Below are positions 25,913 to 35,355 of a stretch of DNA of 64,000 nt, one piece after another. Position 1 is the first letter of the stretch. The number at the start of each line of letters is the position of its first letter. The stretch spans positions 124,001-188,000 of the forward strand of contig NZ_FOYZ01000001.1 of the NCBI RefSeq assembly GCF_900112775.1. The letters are read 5' to 3'. The notes beneath the pieces were generated by a model. That model was not told the DNA's origin, made no database searches, and worked only from the letters and a program-made list of their open reading frames with translations. The position numbers and the translations under genes are program-made. The DNA is from Anaeromicropila populeti (lineage in GTDB: Bacteria > Bacillota > Clostridia > Lachnospirales > Lachnospiraceae).

Positions 25913-26023
25913 CATGACCATTTAAAATGTCCAGAGTGTGGTGCTTCTATGTTGGTTCTAGAAGTTTACTACAAAAAGACTGCACTATTTGAACAATATA
26001 GAAAGGTTATGGTATATGGATAA
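25913..26023 (+). pseudogene. Zinc-ribbon C-terminal fragment, probably of another transposase
   Basis: The short plus-strand frame gives HLKCPECGASMLVLEVYYKK, then TALFEQYRKVMVYG and a stop. A CPxCG zinc ribbon at a C-terminal end is common in IS91-like and related transposases. There is no start or upstream domain, and it abuts the IS1380 remnant head to head. The family assignment is a guess. Confidence 0.35.
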
Positions 26024-26367
26024 TTCCAATCTCTATCAATTCTTCCTCTTACGGCAGATAGTGCAGTTGAACCAAAACAAAAAACTTCATAGACAACGTT
26101 ATGACGAAGTCTCACCTTCGCTCTTTTGACATGTCATTTTTATTTCTACTCCATTATACACTATTTTTTGATTTTGAGGAATTTCCTATAAAGGCAAAAA
26201 AGAGCCTTGACAACACTTCTGCCAGAGACTCTCTTTCGTAATTTTTTTGTGTATTACCTCTGTGTATTACCTGTGTATTACGGCTAAAAAACCATGCCAT
26301 CCTACACAAACACACACATTCTAAAACCATTGATTTTACTGCACTTATTGGATTTTACCAATCGTTT
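26024..26367. other. Intergenic stretch between remnants and the GGGtGRT gene
   Basis: I see no gene here. The stretch is A+T rich and holds the triple TGTGTATTAC repeat near its middle. I see no clear terminator for the GGGtGRT gene, and no tRNA or attachment site. Confidence 0.5.
26248..26281. repeat. TGTGTATTAC repeat, three copies
   Basis: TGTGTATTAC occurs at 26248-26257, 26261-26270 and 26272-26281. A matching pair is at 24430-24450 in the same orientation. They may mark the edges of the inserted or rearranged block. Confidence 0.6.
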
Positions 26368-27378
26368 TTAGAAACGATTTTCCTTAGCAGCTTCTTCAAT
26401 ACTAACTGCAACAGCAACAGTAGCACCAACCATAGGGTTATTGCCCATACCGATTAAGCCCATCATTTCTACGTGAGCAGGAACAGAAGAAGAACCAGCA
26501 AACTGAGCATCTGAATGCATACGTCCCATAGTATCAGTCATACCATAAGAAGCAGGACCTGCTGCCATATTATCTGGGTGAAGAGTTCTACCAGTACCAC
26601 CGCCAGAAGCAACTGAAAAATACTTCTTGCCTTGTTCCATACATTCCTTTTTATAAGTACCAGCAACTGGATGTTGGAATCTAGTTGGATTTGTAGAGTT
26701 ACCAGTAATAGAAACGTCTACGCCTTCCTTATGCATAATTGCAACACCTTCTGTTACATCATTCGCTCCATAACAGTTTACCTTTGCTCTTAATCCCTCA
26801 GAATATGCTTTACGGAAAACTTCTTTTACTTCACCTGTATAATAATCCATTTGTGTTTCAATATATGTGAACCCATTGATTCTCGCAATAATTTGTGCAG
26901 CATCCTTACCAAGACCGTTCAAAATAACGCGAAGTGGGTCCTTACGAACCTTGTTTGCTTTTTCAGCAATACCAATAGCACCCTCAGCAGCAGCAAAAGA
27001 TTCATGACCAGCCAGGAAAGCAAAACATTTTGTTTCTTCCTCTAATAACATTTTTCCTAAGTTACCATGACCAAGGCCAACTTTTCTCTGGTCAGCAACA
27101 GACCCTGGAATACAAAAAGCCTGAAGACCTTCACCAATTGCTGCAGCAGCATCAGCAGCTCTTGTACAACCCTTTTTAATTGCAATAGCAGCACCTACAG
27201 TGTAAGCCCAGCAAGCATTTTCAAAACAAATTGGCTGGATAACCTTTACCTGATTGTAAACATCTAAGCCAGCATCCTTTGTAATCTTTTCTGCTTCTTC
27301 AATAGAAGCAATTCCATAGCTATTAAGTACAGAATTAATTTTATCTATTCTTCTTTCATATGATTCAAATAAAGCCAT
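26368..27378 (-). CDS. GGGtGRT family protein
   Basis: The protein has about 336 residues from the ATG at 27378, with AAGGAGG upstream; a frame from 27405 lacks a site. It carries the eponymous SVASGGGTGRTLHPDNMAAG segment near residue 240 and several glycine- and alanine-rich stretches (GAAIAIKKGCTRAADAAAAIG). The family is conserved in anaerobic Firmicutes and found next to a NifU-like protein, as here (39-base gap). Its biochemical function is not established as far as I know; an Fe-S-related role is inferred from the neighbour. Confidence 0.88.
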   Translation of the reverse strand: MALFESYERRIDKINSVLNSYGIASIEEAEKITKDAGLDVYNQVKVIQPICFENACWAYTVGAAIAIKKGCTRAADAAAAIGEGLQAFCIPGSVADQRKVGLGHGNLGKMLLEEETKCFAFLAGHESFAAAEGAIGIAEKANKVRKDPLRVILNGLGKDAAQIIARINGFTYIETQMDYYTGEVKEVFRKAYSEGLRAKVNCYGANDVTEGVAIMHKEGVDVSITGNSTNPTRFQHPVAGTYKKECMEQGKKYFSVASGGGTGRTLHPDNMAAGPASYGMTDTMGRMHSDAQFAGSSSVPAHVEMMGLIGMGNNPMVGATVAVAVSIEEAAKENRF

Positions 27379-27417
27379 TTTAAAAATCCTCCTTAATCTT
27401 TTCAAGAATAAACTGAA

Positions 27418-28110
27418 TTATTCGTGTCTTGGATCAACAATTTTCACTGCATCAGCAACACGGCCATATTGACCTTTTGATTTTTCCAATGCAGTATTTG
27501 CATCATCACCTGCTTTGATGAAATCCATCATTTTTCCAAAATTAACAAATTGGTAACCAATAATTTCATTGTCTTCATTTAATGCAATACCTGTTACATA
27601 ACCTTCAGTCATTTCAAGATAACGAGGACCTTTCTTTAATGTACCATACATTGTACCAACCTGAGATCTAAGACCTTTTCCAAGATCTTCAAGACCAGCA
27701 CCAATTGGAAGACCATCTTCTGAAAACGCAGATTGTGTTCTACCATAAACAATCTGTAAAAACAACTCTCTCATAGCTGTGTTAATCGCATCACAAACTA
27801 AGTCTGTGTTAAGAGCTTCTAAAATTGTTCTTCCTGGTAAAATTTCAGATGCCATTGCAGCGGAATGAGTCATACCAGAACAGCCTAACGTTTCAACCAA
27901 TGCTTCTTGAATCACACCATCCTTAACATTAAGGGTAAGTTTGCAGGCACCTTGTTGTGGTGCACACCAGCCTACACCGTGTGTTAATCCAGAAATATCT
28001 TTAATCTCCTTTGCCTGTACCCATTTTGCTTCTTCTGGGATTGGAGCAGCTCCGTGGTTAACACCTTGTGCGATAGGGCACATTTTTTCTACTTCATGTG
28101 AATAAATCAT
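27418..28110 (-). CDS. NifU-like iron-sulfur cluster assembly scaffold protein
   Basis: The protein has about 230 residues from the ATG at 28110, with AAAGGAG seven bases upstream. LVETLGCSGMTHSAAMASEI carries a conserved Cys typical of the NifU_N/IscU fold, and WCAPQQGACKL holds another. The rest is a C-terminal extension seen in the partners of GGGtGRT proteins. It may load or sense an Fe-S cluster for the downstream protein. It probably leads a two-gene operon. Confidence 0.8.
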   Translation of the reverse strand: MIYSHEVEKMCPIAQGVNHGAAPIPEEAKWVQAKEIKDISGLTHGVGWCAPQQGACKLTLNVKDGVIQEALVETLGCSGMTHSAAMASEILPGRTILEALNTDLVCDAINTAMRELFLQIVYGRTQSAFSEDGLPIGAGLEDLGKGLRSQVGTMYGTLKKGPRYLEMTEGYVTGIALNEDNEIIGYQFVNFGKMMDFIKAGDDANTALEKSKGQYGRVADAVKIVDPRHE

Positions 28111-28309
28111 AATGAGACTCCTTTCAAAAATACGTACTGTGCAACGCTCTCTATACGCATTGCTTTTTATAATCTGCATAAATGCCTATATATTGTGTGT
28201 TATGTCCTATTGTCCTAAATGAATTGACCTGACTTCACACTCGGAACTATTTTCTCATAAAATGACAAAATAGTCTATACTAAATTGAATTTTTTTATCA
28301 TCTTTTTAT

Positions 28310-28975
28310 TTATTTTTTTTCGCAAACTTCTCCAATTTTCTTATAAATGCTACATTCTGGTACATATCCTCTAACTGAGGACAGCGGATAAATGGTACTA
28401 TTTTTACCAATAATGGTTCCTGGATTTAAAACACTATTACATCCCACTTCAACGTGATCACCTAATACAGCGCCCATTTTTTTCAAACGTGTTTCTATTT
28501 TATATTCTTGAAAACGCACTGTAACTGGTGATTTATCTGATTTGACATTAGATGTAATAGAACCAGCTCCCATATGTGATTTGTATCCTAAAATGGAATC
28601 ACCTATATAATTATAATGTGGAACTTGTACCCCATCAAATAAAATAGTGTTTTTCAGCTCTGTTGAATTTCCCACAACTGCACCATTTCCTACAATAACA
28701 CTACCGCGTATAAAAGCGCAATGGCGAATATCAGCATTTTTTCCAATAATCGCTGGTCCCGTAATAGATGCTGTTTTAGAAATAGTTGCAGACTTGGCAA
28801 CCCAAATATTCTCACCTATTAACTCATATTCATCATAATGCAGAGTTCCTCCCAATGCCAAAATAAAATTCTTTATCTTAGGTATCACTTCCCAAGGGTA
28901 CGTAGTATCTTCAAAAATCCTCGCAGCAATTGTGTGTTCCATCGAAAATAAGTTATAATTTCTTAATTCTTCCAT
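28310..28975 (-). CDS. Left-handed beta-helix (hexapeptide repeat) protein, GlmU C-terminus-like
   Basis: This 221-residue protein has hexapeptide repeats filling residues about 55-200: IWVAKSATISKTASITGPAI, IIGKNADIRHCAFIRGSVIV, and a late VEVGCNSVLNPGTIIGKNST coil. Similarity is to the acetyltransferase/uridyltransferase half of GlmU-like proteins, but the N-terminal nucleotidyltransferase domain is absent. Clostridia often carry such stand-alone proteins, annotated as nucleoside-diphosphate-sugar pyrophosphorylase-like. The reaction is uncertain. Confidence 0.75.
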   Translation of the reverse strand: MEELRNYNLFSMEHTIAARIFEDTTYPWEVIPKIKNFILALGGTLHYDEYELIGENIWVAKSATISKTASITGPAIIGKNADIRHCAFIRGSVIVGNGAVVGNSTELKNTILFDGVQVPHYNYIGDSILGYKSHMGAGSITSNVKSDKSPVTVRFQEYKIETRLKKMGAVLGDHVEVGCNSVLNPGTIIGKNSTIYPLSSVRGYVPECSIYKKIGEVCEKK

Positions 28976-28999
28976 ATCTTACAACTCCCTTCACGCATA

Positions 29000-31006
29000 T
29001 TAGTTTTTATAATTCTGTGCAGCCAACTCAAAGAATTGATTTAGCTGAGACTGGTTATTTAAATTTTTAACACCATTCACCATTTTTGTAACAAAACTTT
29101 CAAGTTTTTTCATATACTCATCCTCTGAAATACTTCCTTCTGCAACATATGTCAGTCCCTTTTCCCAACTGGCTGTCAACTCAGGATTTAGCAGTGAACG
29201 AATGGATGAATTGACTACATCATATATCAGTTCACCTTGTAAGGTTGGCGTTATAATCTGTGTCTTCTTGTTTAGTCTTAAATATTCAATTTTTACAAGT
29301 TTATTTAAAATTTCTGCTCTGGTAGCACTGGTTCCAATTCCGCTTCCTTTGATTTGTGACCGCAGTTCTTCATCCTCAATCAATTGCCCTGCGTTCTCCA
29401 TTGCCAAAATCATAGACCCTGAATTATACCGTTTGGGCGGAGAAGTTTCTCCTTCTTTAATTGTAAGACTAGCTACGGTTAATGGATGCCCTTTTTTCAG
29501 ATGAGCCACAGCCTCCACCAATGCTGCATTTACCGTTTCCTGCGATTCTCCTTCATTTTCTGCTGCTTCCTCCTCTTTTTTCTTAAAAGAGTACTCCATG
29601 ACTTGCAGATAACCTGGCGACACCAGCAGCCTGATACTAGTAAAAAAAACTTCTGTCTGAACCTTTGAAACAATAGATATTTTTTGGTATTCTGCTGGTG
29701 GAAAGAAAATGCTTAAAAACCTTCTGCAAATTACCTCATATAACCTGACTGCTGTCTGGGACATGGAACGCAGATTATGAAACCCTTGACCCGTAGGTAT
29801 AATTGCATAATGGTCGGTAATCTGCTTATCGTTCACATACCTGGTTTTTTCAATACCACGGTATTTCTCCTTTTGCAGAATTTCCTCCACAAATGCCTTT
29901 ATTCCTGGAATATTACTTAATCCTTTAATATTTTTCTGTATCTCCTTACTGACCGCAGTTGACAAAACTCTGGCATCCGTTCTCGGATAGGTAACCAACT
30001 TCTTCTCATACAATTCCTGTGTGTATTTTAATGTTTCATCTGGACTGATTTTAAAAAGCTTAGCACATTCATTTTGTAATTCAGCCAAGTTAAAAAGAAG
30101 TGGCGGATTTTTCTTTTCCTTCTTCTTCTCTACTTTCTCAACAGCACCATTTAAAGGACTATTATGTCCCAGTTCTTCTACTAATTTTTCAGCATCTGCC
30201 CGTTCTTTGAATCCATTTTCCTTATAGAGCAAAGGCGAATTGAAATACCGGGAACCTTCTACTGCTCTCCATTCACCTTCAAAGCTTTGTCCATCTAGCT
30301 CAAATTGTCCAATTATCCGGTAAAAAGGTGTCTTCACAAAACTACGGATTTCCCTCTCTCTTCGTACTACCATTCCAAGTACACAGGTCATGACACGTCC
30401 AACCGAAATGGCCGTCCACTTTTGATTCAAAAAACTGGTTACAGCTTGTCCGTATTTTAACGTTAAAACTCTGGAAAAATTGATTCCCATCAAATAATCT
30501 TCCTTGGCACGTAAATATGCGGAAGCAGAAAGATTATCATATTCGGATAACAATCTTGCTTCTCCAATGCCTCTCAGAATTTCTTCCTCGGTCTGGGAAT
30601 CAATCCATACTCTTCGTTTTTCCTTATCCTTTGGTACATTCGCCATTTGCTCTACTAATCGGTAAATATATTCTCCTTCTCTTCCAGAGTCCGTACAGAC
30701 GTATATAATGCTGACATCCTTTCTGTTTAATAATCCCTTCACCACCTGAAACTGCTTACTAACTGAAGGAATGACCTCATACAAAAAATGCTCCGGACAA
30801 AATGGAAGAGTAGACAATGACCACTTTTTTAAGGATGGTTCATAAGCTTCTGGATAACTCATTGTCACAAGATGACCAACACACCACGTAATAATTGCAT
30901 CTTCTGATTCAATATAACCATTGGCTTTACTCCCGGTTATCTTAAGTGCCTTTGCAAATTCCTGTGCAACGCTAGGTTTTTCTGATATAAACAGTTTCTT
31001 TGACAT
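29000..31006 (-). CDS. topB: DNA topoisomerase III (type IA)
   Basis: The protein has about 668 residues from the ATG at 31006, with GGAG eight bases upstream. The Toprim domain opens with KLFISEKPSVAQEFAKAL and contains CTDSGREGEYIYR (DxDxxGE-type metal site). The active-site Tyr lies in KKLVTYPRTDARVLS near residue 335. IGTSATRAEILNKL is the usual C-terminal helical motif. It relaxes negative supercoils and decatenates DNA. Length is normal for Firmicute TopB without zinc fingers. Confidence 0.93.
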   Translation of the reverse strand: MSKKLFISEKPSVAQEFAKALKITGSKANGYIESEDAIITWCVGHLVTMSYPEAYEPSLKKWSLSTLPFCPEHFLYEVIPSVSKQFQVVKGLLNRKDVSIIYVCTDSGREGEYIYRLVEQMANVPKDKEKRRVWIDSQTEEEILRGIGEARLLSEYDNLSASAYLRAKEDYLMGINFSRVLTLKYGQAVTSFLNQKWTAISVGRVMTCVLGMVVRREREIRSFVKTPFYRIIGQFELDGQSFEGEWRAVEGSRYFNSPLLYKENGFKERADAEKLVEELGHNSPLNGAVEKVEKKKEKKNPPLLFNLAELQNECAKLFKISPDETLKYTQELYEKKLVTYPRTDARVLSTAVSKEIQKNIKGLSNIPGIKAFVEEILQKEKYRGIEKTRYVNDKQITDHYAIIPTGQGFHNLRSMSQTAVRLYEVICRRFLSIFFPPAEYQKISIVSKVQTEVFFTSIRLLVSPGYLQVMEYSFKKKEEEAAENEGESQETVNAALVEAVAHLKKGHPLTVASLTIKEGETSPPKRYNSGSMILAMENAGQLIEDEELRSQIKGSGIGTSATRAEILNKLVKIEYLRLNKKTQIITPTLQGELIYDVVNSSIRSLLNPELTASWEKGLTYVAEGSISEDEYMKKLESFVTKMVNGVKNLNNQSQLNQFFELAAQNYKN

Positions 31007-31064
31007 GAACAAAACTCCAACTTTCTTCTTGTAAAAATTTTAAGTAGTTTTATTATAAACAAAC

Positions 31065-31541
31065 TTAATTCAAAATGCAAATTGATAAATTCAGGTACAA
31101 GGCAAATGCAACCCATAACAAGTATGGGATCAATAAAATTCCAGCACATTTATTAATTCGTGAAAAAATCAGAACGTTAATGAAAATGAGCATCCATAGT
31201 AATGCTATAGTAAGAAATGCAACTCCACATAACTGTAACTTAAAAAAAATGATTGGCCAGATAAAATTCAATGCTAACTGTAATAGAAAGACAAAAGAAG
31301 CTATTTTTATATTTTGACAATCCTCTTCTGAATTCAATACCATAAAAAACGCCAGCCCCATTAATGCATATAGGATAGACCAGACAATGGGAAAAATAAA
31401 TGCTGGAGGCATAATTAATGGCTGATTCTCATATGTATTCATAAATCCATTTGCTCCAACTATCTTTCCGGCAATCACGCCTACGACTGTTGGAAGAACC
31501 AGACCAATGAGGGAAATAATTATTTTTTCTTTTTTGCTCAT
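31065..31541 (-). CDS. TspO/MBR family membrane protein
   Basis: The protein has about 158 residues from the ATG at 31541, with AGGTG upstream. Five membrane helices are visible. Family motifs include PPAFIFPIVWSILYALMGLA, which covers the WxxxPPxxxFxxVWxxLY signature, and LQLALNFIWPIIFF. TspO proteins bind porphyrins and steroids, and their bacterial role is still debated. No haem genes lie nearby. It appears to be transcribed alone or with topB. Confidence 0.88.
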   Translation of the reverse strand: MSKKEKIIISLIGLVLPTVVGVIAGKIVGANGFMNTYENQPLIMPPAFIFPIVWSILYALMGLAFFMVLNSEEDCQNIKIASFVFLLQLALNFIWPIIFFKLQLCGVAFLTIALLWMLIFINVLIFSRINKCAGILLIPYLLWVAFALYLNLSICILN

Positions 31542-31607
31542 AAAATCACCTGCAAACAATATCTATTACTATTGTATGCAGGTACACGGATAAAATGGCA
31601 TGATATT

Positions 31608-32243
31608 TTAATATCCTAGCTCTTCTCCAACTAAGATTACTTTAATACGGTTTTTAATATTTGATTTTCTTGTAATTACAACTTGGCAGCAAAGGCATTC
31701 CTCTGACAAACAATCCCCGCATTGTCCAGTAACAGCACATGGTGTTTTCTTATTCAGTCTTACTGCGTTAGGAGGTGATGCCATATTACGGACTCTTGCA
31801 ATTCCCGTATCAGTATCTGGTACAATCTTATTCATACCTGCAACGACAATAACATTTCTAGGTCCTGCACACAAGCAGGCAACCCTATTGCCATAACCAT
31901 CAATATTGACCAATTGTCCATCTAAGGTTATTGCATTAGAACTCATCATAAAATAATCTACTGATACAATTTTACTATAAAGTTCTGCTTTTTCATTAGG
32001 TGTTACTGCCTTTGTCCTGTCATAAAGCACATAATCTGCATCCTGTAGCTTTTCAAAAATCCCTATTTCCTTTAAGGTTTCTGAACCTCCCCAGGAAATC
32101 TTATCTCCCTTATGAAACATACTTTTCACCAACTCACAGGCTTCTTCCCTGGTGTTGCAGTAAAACCCTTCAAAACCTCTCATTTTAAATTTTTCAATCA
32201 AACTATTTGCCAGATTCTCATATGCTTGCTTTTTTGGTGACAT
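31608..32243 (-). CDS. LUD-domain (lactate utilisation, DUF162) protein
   Basis: This 211-residue protein has the LUD domain: KISWGGSETLKEIGI, an ALTLDG-type motif (SNAITLDGQLVNIDGYGNR) and VIVVAGMNKIVPD. The C-terminal TPCAVTGQCGDCLSEECLCC adds a cluster of six Cys, suggesting metal or Fe-S binding; this tail is common in clostridial stand-alone members. LutC/LutB relatives take part in lactate oxidation, but no lutAB genes are near, so the role is uncertain. AGGGGAGG start site. Confidence 0.8.
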   Translation of the reverse strand: MSPKKQAYENLANSLIEKFKMRGFEGFYCNTREEACELVKSMFHKGDKISWGGSETLKEIGIFEKLQDADYVLYDRTKAVTPNEKAELYSKIVSVDYFMMSSNAITLDGQLVNIDGYGNRVACLCAGPRNVIVVAGMNKIVPDTDTGIARVRNMASPPNAVRLNKKTPCAVTGQCGDCLSEECLCCQVVITRKSNIKNRIKVILVGEELGY

Positions 32244-32267
32244 ACGCCCTCCCCTTTCATCAAATAA

Positions 32268-33152
32268 TTATGCCTGAAACTTTTTTATAAAGCACACTCC
32301 TACTGCACCTGGTCCAGTATACGTTCCAATGGTAACGCCAATCTGAAATACAGGATAATCTATTTTCTTTCCAATTAGTGCCTCCAGCTTCTCCTGAACC
32401 TTTTCGGTATCATCTAGTGTAGTTGCATTTGCTAAACAAAAATCATACTGTTCGTAGGACTCATTTAATTCATTAAAATGATCCTCTACCATTTCCAATA
32501 TCTTATCTAATGATTTTTTTCTACCTCGGATATTGGAATATGGAATTAACTCTGCATCCTTTAGTACAATCATTGGTTTCAGATTCAGCATTGTGCCTGC
32601 CAGTGATGTTACCTTACCGATTCTTCCACCTTTTTGAAGATATTCAAGTGTATCTACAGTAAACATAATTCTTGCTGTACTTTTTAATTCTTCTATCTTT
32701 TCAACAATCTCATCCAAGGACATACCTGCTGCCTTCATTTGAGCGGCCTGTAGTACAACCAAACCTTGTCCTGCCGTAGCCTGTATGGAGTCAATTATCG
32801 TTATTACTGCCTCTGTATATTTTTCTTCCAAAATCAGCTTTGCATTTACAGCTGACTGATAGGAACCACTAAACTTATGGGTCAGACAAAAACACAAGAC
32901 ATCTTTTCCTGCTTCCAAGCATTCTGTAAAGCAGTTTATATAATCCTGTACCGATGGCAAGGAACTTTTAGGAAAAATACCGCCCTTTAAAAGCTTTTGG
33001 TAAAACTCTTCGTTTGTAATTTCTCTGTTCTCTCTATAATAATTCTCTTGATCAAATGTAATATAAAATGGAATCAGAGATATCTTCTGCTGTTCCACTA
33101 AACTTCTCGGTATATCGCAAGACGAATCACTAAATATCTGAAATTCTCTCAT
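32268..33152 (-). CDS. DegV family fatty-acid-binding protein
   Basis: This 294-residue protein opens with FSDSSCDIPRSLVEQ, the DegV signature (DSxxDL), followed by IPFYITFDQENYYR. A central SGSYQSAVNAKLILEEKY carries the ligand-contacting SGTYxSA-like motif, and DTLEYLQKGGRIG lies in the second domain. DegV/FakB proteins bind a fatty acid and present it to FakA kinase for acyl-phosphate formation. No fakA is in this window. It lies directly upstream of the LUD gene, 24 bases apart. Confidence 0.9.
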   Translation of the reverse strand: MREFQIFSDSSCDIPRSLVEQQKISLIPFYITFDQENYYRENREITNEEFYQKLLKGGIFPKSSLPSVQDYINCFTECLEAGKDVLCFCLTHKFSGSYQSAVNAKLILEEKYTEAVITIIDSIQATAGQGLVVLQAAQMKAAGMSLDEIVEKIEELKSTARIMFTVDTLEYLQKGGRIGKVTSLAGTMLNLKPMIVLKDAELIPYSNIRGRKKSLDKILEMVEDHFNELNESYEQYDFCLANATTLDDTEKVQEKLEALIGKKIDYPVFQIGVTIGTYTGPGAVGVCFIKKFQA

Positions 33153-33252
33153 ACTACGCTCTCCTCTTTCTCTACCTGGTTGTCTTATCCTTTTATTATA
33201 GCAAATACAAAGGATTTTGTATAGAGCGGATTCCTTCTTTGCATTTTCGCAG

Positions 33253-33840
33253 CTATTCTGCCTCTAGTATTTTAACAATTTTCAGTAAGGACTGCTGAAA
33301 CTCCTCCTCCGAAGAATTTTTAAAAATCAGCAAATCATCCGCTATTTCAGGATTATCCAAAGCTTCTGGCACTTCAAAATTACACCCTGCAATATATTCA
33401 TCCCAATGAGCAAGTTTCCATGTATCACGTTCTGAATTTCGTTCTACCATTCGTTGTTTACATACCTCAACAGAAGTTTCTACCCATACAATTGTAAGCT
33501 TTGCATCTTTTTCCTTCAACTTGGACTTTAACTGTTCAATATACTGCTTGTCTCTTATTTCTCTTGTAAAAGGAGCATTAATTAGTACAATGTCCTCGTA
33601 ATCTAGTGCTTCCATTGCTAATGCTACAACTGCCTCATATTCATAATCTCTTATATTTTCTTCAAAAAACTGTGAGCTTCGGTTAACCAGTTCTCCCACT
33701 ACTTTGAAAATCTGGTGTGACAAACAAATTAAAGTGTCTTTATCCAGATAAACCACATGTTTCAACGCTTTTGCCAGTTGTTTTGATATATACGTTTTCC
33801 CACAAGCAGGTGGTGATGTTACTAAAATTAATCGTTTCAT
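33253..33840 (-). CDS. P-loop ATPase/kinase-like protein
   Basis: This 195-residue protein has Walker A motif TSPPACGKTYISKQLAKAL at residues 8-26, DKDTLICL near 36 and a late QRMVERNSERDTWK segment typical of small-molecule kinases (AAA_33 zeta-toxin/gluconate-kinase-like group). The substrate is not readable. It stands between DegV and glyA without tight linkage. Confidence 0.75.
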   Translation of the reverse strand: MKRLILVTSPPACGKTYISKQLAKALKHVVYLDKDTLICLSHQIFKVVGELVNRSSQFFEENIRDYEYEAVVALAMEALDYEDIVLINAPFTREIRDKQYIEQLKSKLKEKDAKLTIVWVETSVEVCKQRMVERNSERDTWKLAHWDEYIAGCNFEVPEALDNPEIADDLLIFKNSSEEEFQQSLLKIVKILEAE

Positions 33841-33911
33841 TGGCTCTGACCTTTCTTATTTTAAATATAATATAAATCCGTTACATTAAAATCTTCATAT
33901 TGATCTTCCTA

Positions 33912-33957
33912 ATTACAAAAGACTGTCTACCTCCGTTCAGGTGACAGCCTTTGTAAT
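33912..33957 (-). terminator. Probable glyA terminator
   Basis: Arms 33939-33957 and 33912-33932 form a long imperfect stem ending just after the glyA stop, with TTTTGTAATT on the 3' side of the minus strand. Confidence 0.6.
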
Positions 33958-33970
33958 CATAATCTACCTA

Positions 33971-35209
33971 TTAGTATAATGGATATTTATCCGTTAATGT
34001 CTTAACCATTCCCATTGCTTTTTCCTTATTGGCATTCACATCATTAATCAACATCGCAATTGCATCAGCAATTACATCCATATCAGCTGTATTCATACCT
34101 CTGGTTGTTACTGCTGCTGTACCCAGACGGATACCGCTTGTAACAAAAGGAGACGCTGGATCATTAGGAACCGTATTCTTATTACATGTAATATTAGCGG
34201 CATCCAGTAATTTCTCCGTTTCTTTTCCAGTTACACCTTTATTTTGAAGGTCTACTAGCATCAAATGATTATCTGTTCCGCCAGAAACAATGTTAAAGCC
34301 TCTGGAAATCAGCCCATTCGCCAATGCCTGTGCATTATCAATTACATTTTGTGCATATACCTTAAAGCTTGGATCTAACGCTTCTTTAAAACAAACTGCC
34401 TTTGCTGCAATAACATGCATTAAAGGTCCACCCTGGATTCCTGGGAAAACTGCTTTGTTTAACTTATATTCTTCATTGAACTCTTCACTTGCCAAAATCA
34501 TACCGCCCCTTGGTCCACGAAGAGTTTTATGAGTTGTTGTAGTAGTAACATGAGCATAAGGAATTGGACTTTCATGAAGACCAGCTGCAATCAAGCCAGC
34601 GATATGTGCCATATCTACCATCAAAAAGGCTCCAACCATATCTGCGATTTCACGAAATCTCTTAAAGTCAATTTTTCTTGCATATGCGCTGGCACCTGCA
34701 ACAATTAACTTTGGCTGGCATTCCTTTGCAATTCGTTCTACTTCATCATAATCTATAAAACCTTCATCATTTACTCCATAAGGAACAATGTTATAATAGC
34801 TTCCTGACATATTAACAGGGCTTCCGTGTGTTAAATGGCCGCCGTGAGCCAAATTCATACCCATAACTGTATCACCTGGTTTCACTAACGCAAAGAAAAC
34901 TGCCATATTTGCCTGTGCACCAGAATGTGGCTGAACATTGGCATAAGTACAGCCAAACAGCTTCATTGCTCTGTCTCTTGCCAAATCTTCTGCAATATCA
35001 ACAAACTCACAACCACCATAGTATCTTTTCCCAGGATATCCCTCTGCATATTTATTCGTCAATGGACTTCCCATGGCAGCCATAACTGCTTTACTTACAA
35101 AATTTTCAGAAGCAATTAACTCAATGTGGCTATTTTGTCTTCCGATTTCCTTTTCCATTGCCAAAGCCAATTCAGGATCAAAGCTTTGTACTTCTTCAAA
35201 CTGAAACAT
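33971..35209 (-). CDS. glyA: Serine hydroxymethyltransferase
   Basis: This 412-residue cytosolic PLP enzyme interconverts serine and glycine and charges tetrahydrofolate with a methylene group. The PLP lysine lies in [14 protein letters not shown] near residue 227, and [20 protein letters not shown] and [13 protein letters not shown] are family landmarks. Length is normal. It has its own promoter and terminator. I see no glycine riboswitch in the leader. Confidence 0.96.
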   Translation of the reverse strand: MFQFEEVQSFDPELALAMEKEIGRQNSHIELIASENFVSKAVMAAMGSPLTNKYAEGYPGKRYYGGCEFVDIAEDLARDRAMKLFGCTYANVQPHSGAQANMAVFFALVKPGDTVMGMNLAHGGHLTHGSPVNMSGSYYNIVPYGVNDEGFIDYDEVERIAKECQPKLIVAGASAYARKIDFKRFREIADMVGAFLMVDMAHIAGLIAAGLHESPIPYAHVTTTTTHKTLRGPRGGMILASEEFNEEYKLNKAVFPGIQGGPLMHVIAAKAVCFKEALDPSFKVYAQNVIDNAQALANGLISRGFNIVSGGTDNHLMLVDLQNKGVTGKETEKLLDAANITCNKNTVPNDPASPFVTSGIRLGTAAVTTRGMNTADMDVIADAIAMLINDVNANKEKAMGMVKTLTDKYPLY

Positions 35210-35241
35210 TTTTCTTACCTCCGTAACATTTTATCTTGTCC

Positions 35242-35270
35242 ATTATAACACAACAGCCAGATTATTGAAA
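35242..35270 (-). promoter_or_regulatory. Predicted glyA promoter
   Basis: On the minus strand, TTTCAA (35265-35270) and TATAAT (35242-35247) are 17 bases apart, about 33 bases upstream of the glyA start. Confidence 0.5.
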
Positions 35271-35296
35271 TAAATTTTTCCTATAAACTTGTCTCA

Positions 35297-35333
35297 AAAA
35301 AACTGTGGTTCTATTAAGCAACCACAGTTTTTT
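35297..35333 (-). terminator. Terminator of the cellobiose phosphorylase gene
   Basis: A 14-bp perfect stem (AAAAAACTGTGGTT / AACCACAGTTTTTT) closes a 9-nt loop just past the stop at 35356. Confidence 0.9.
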
Positions 35334-35355
35334 ATATTCACATATTCATATATTC

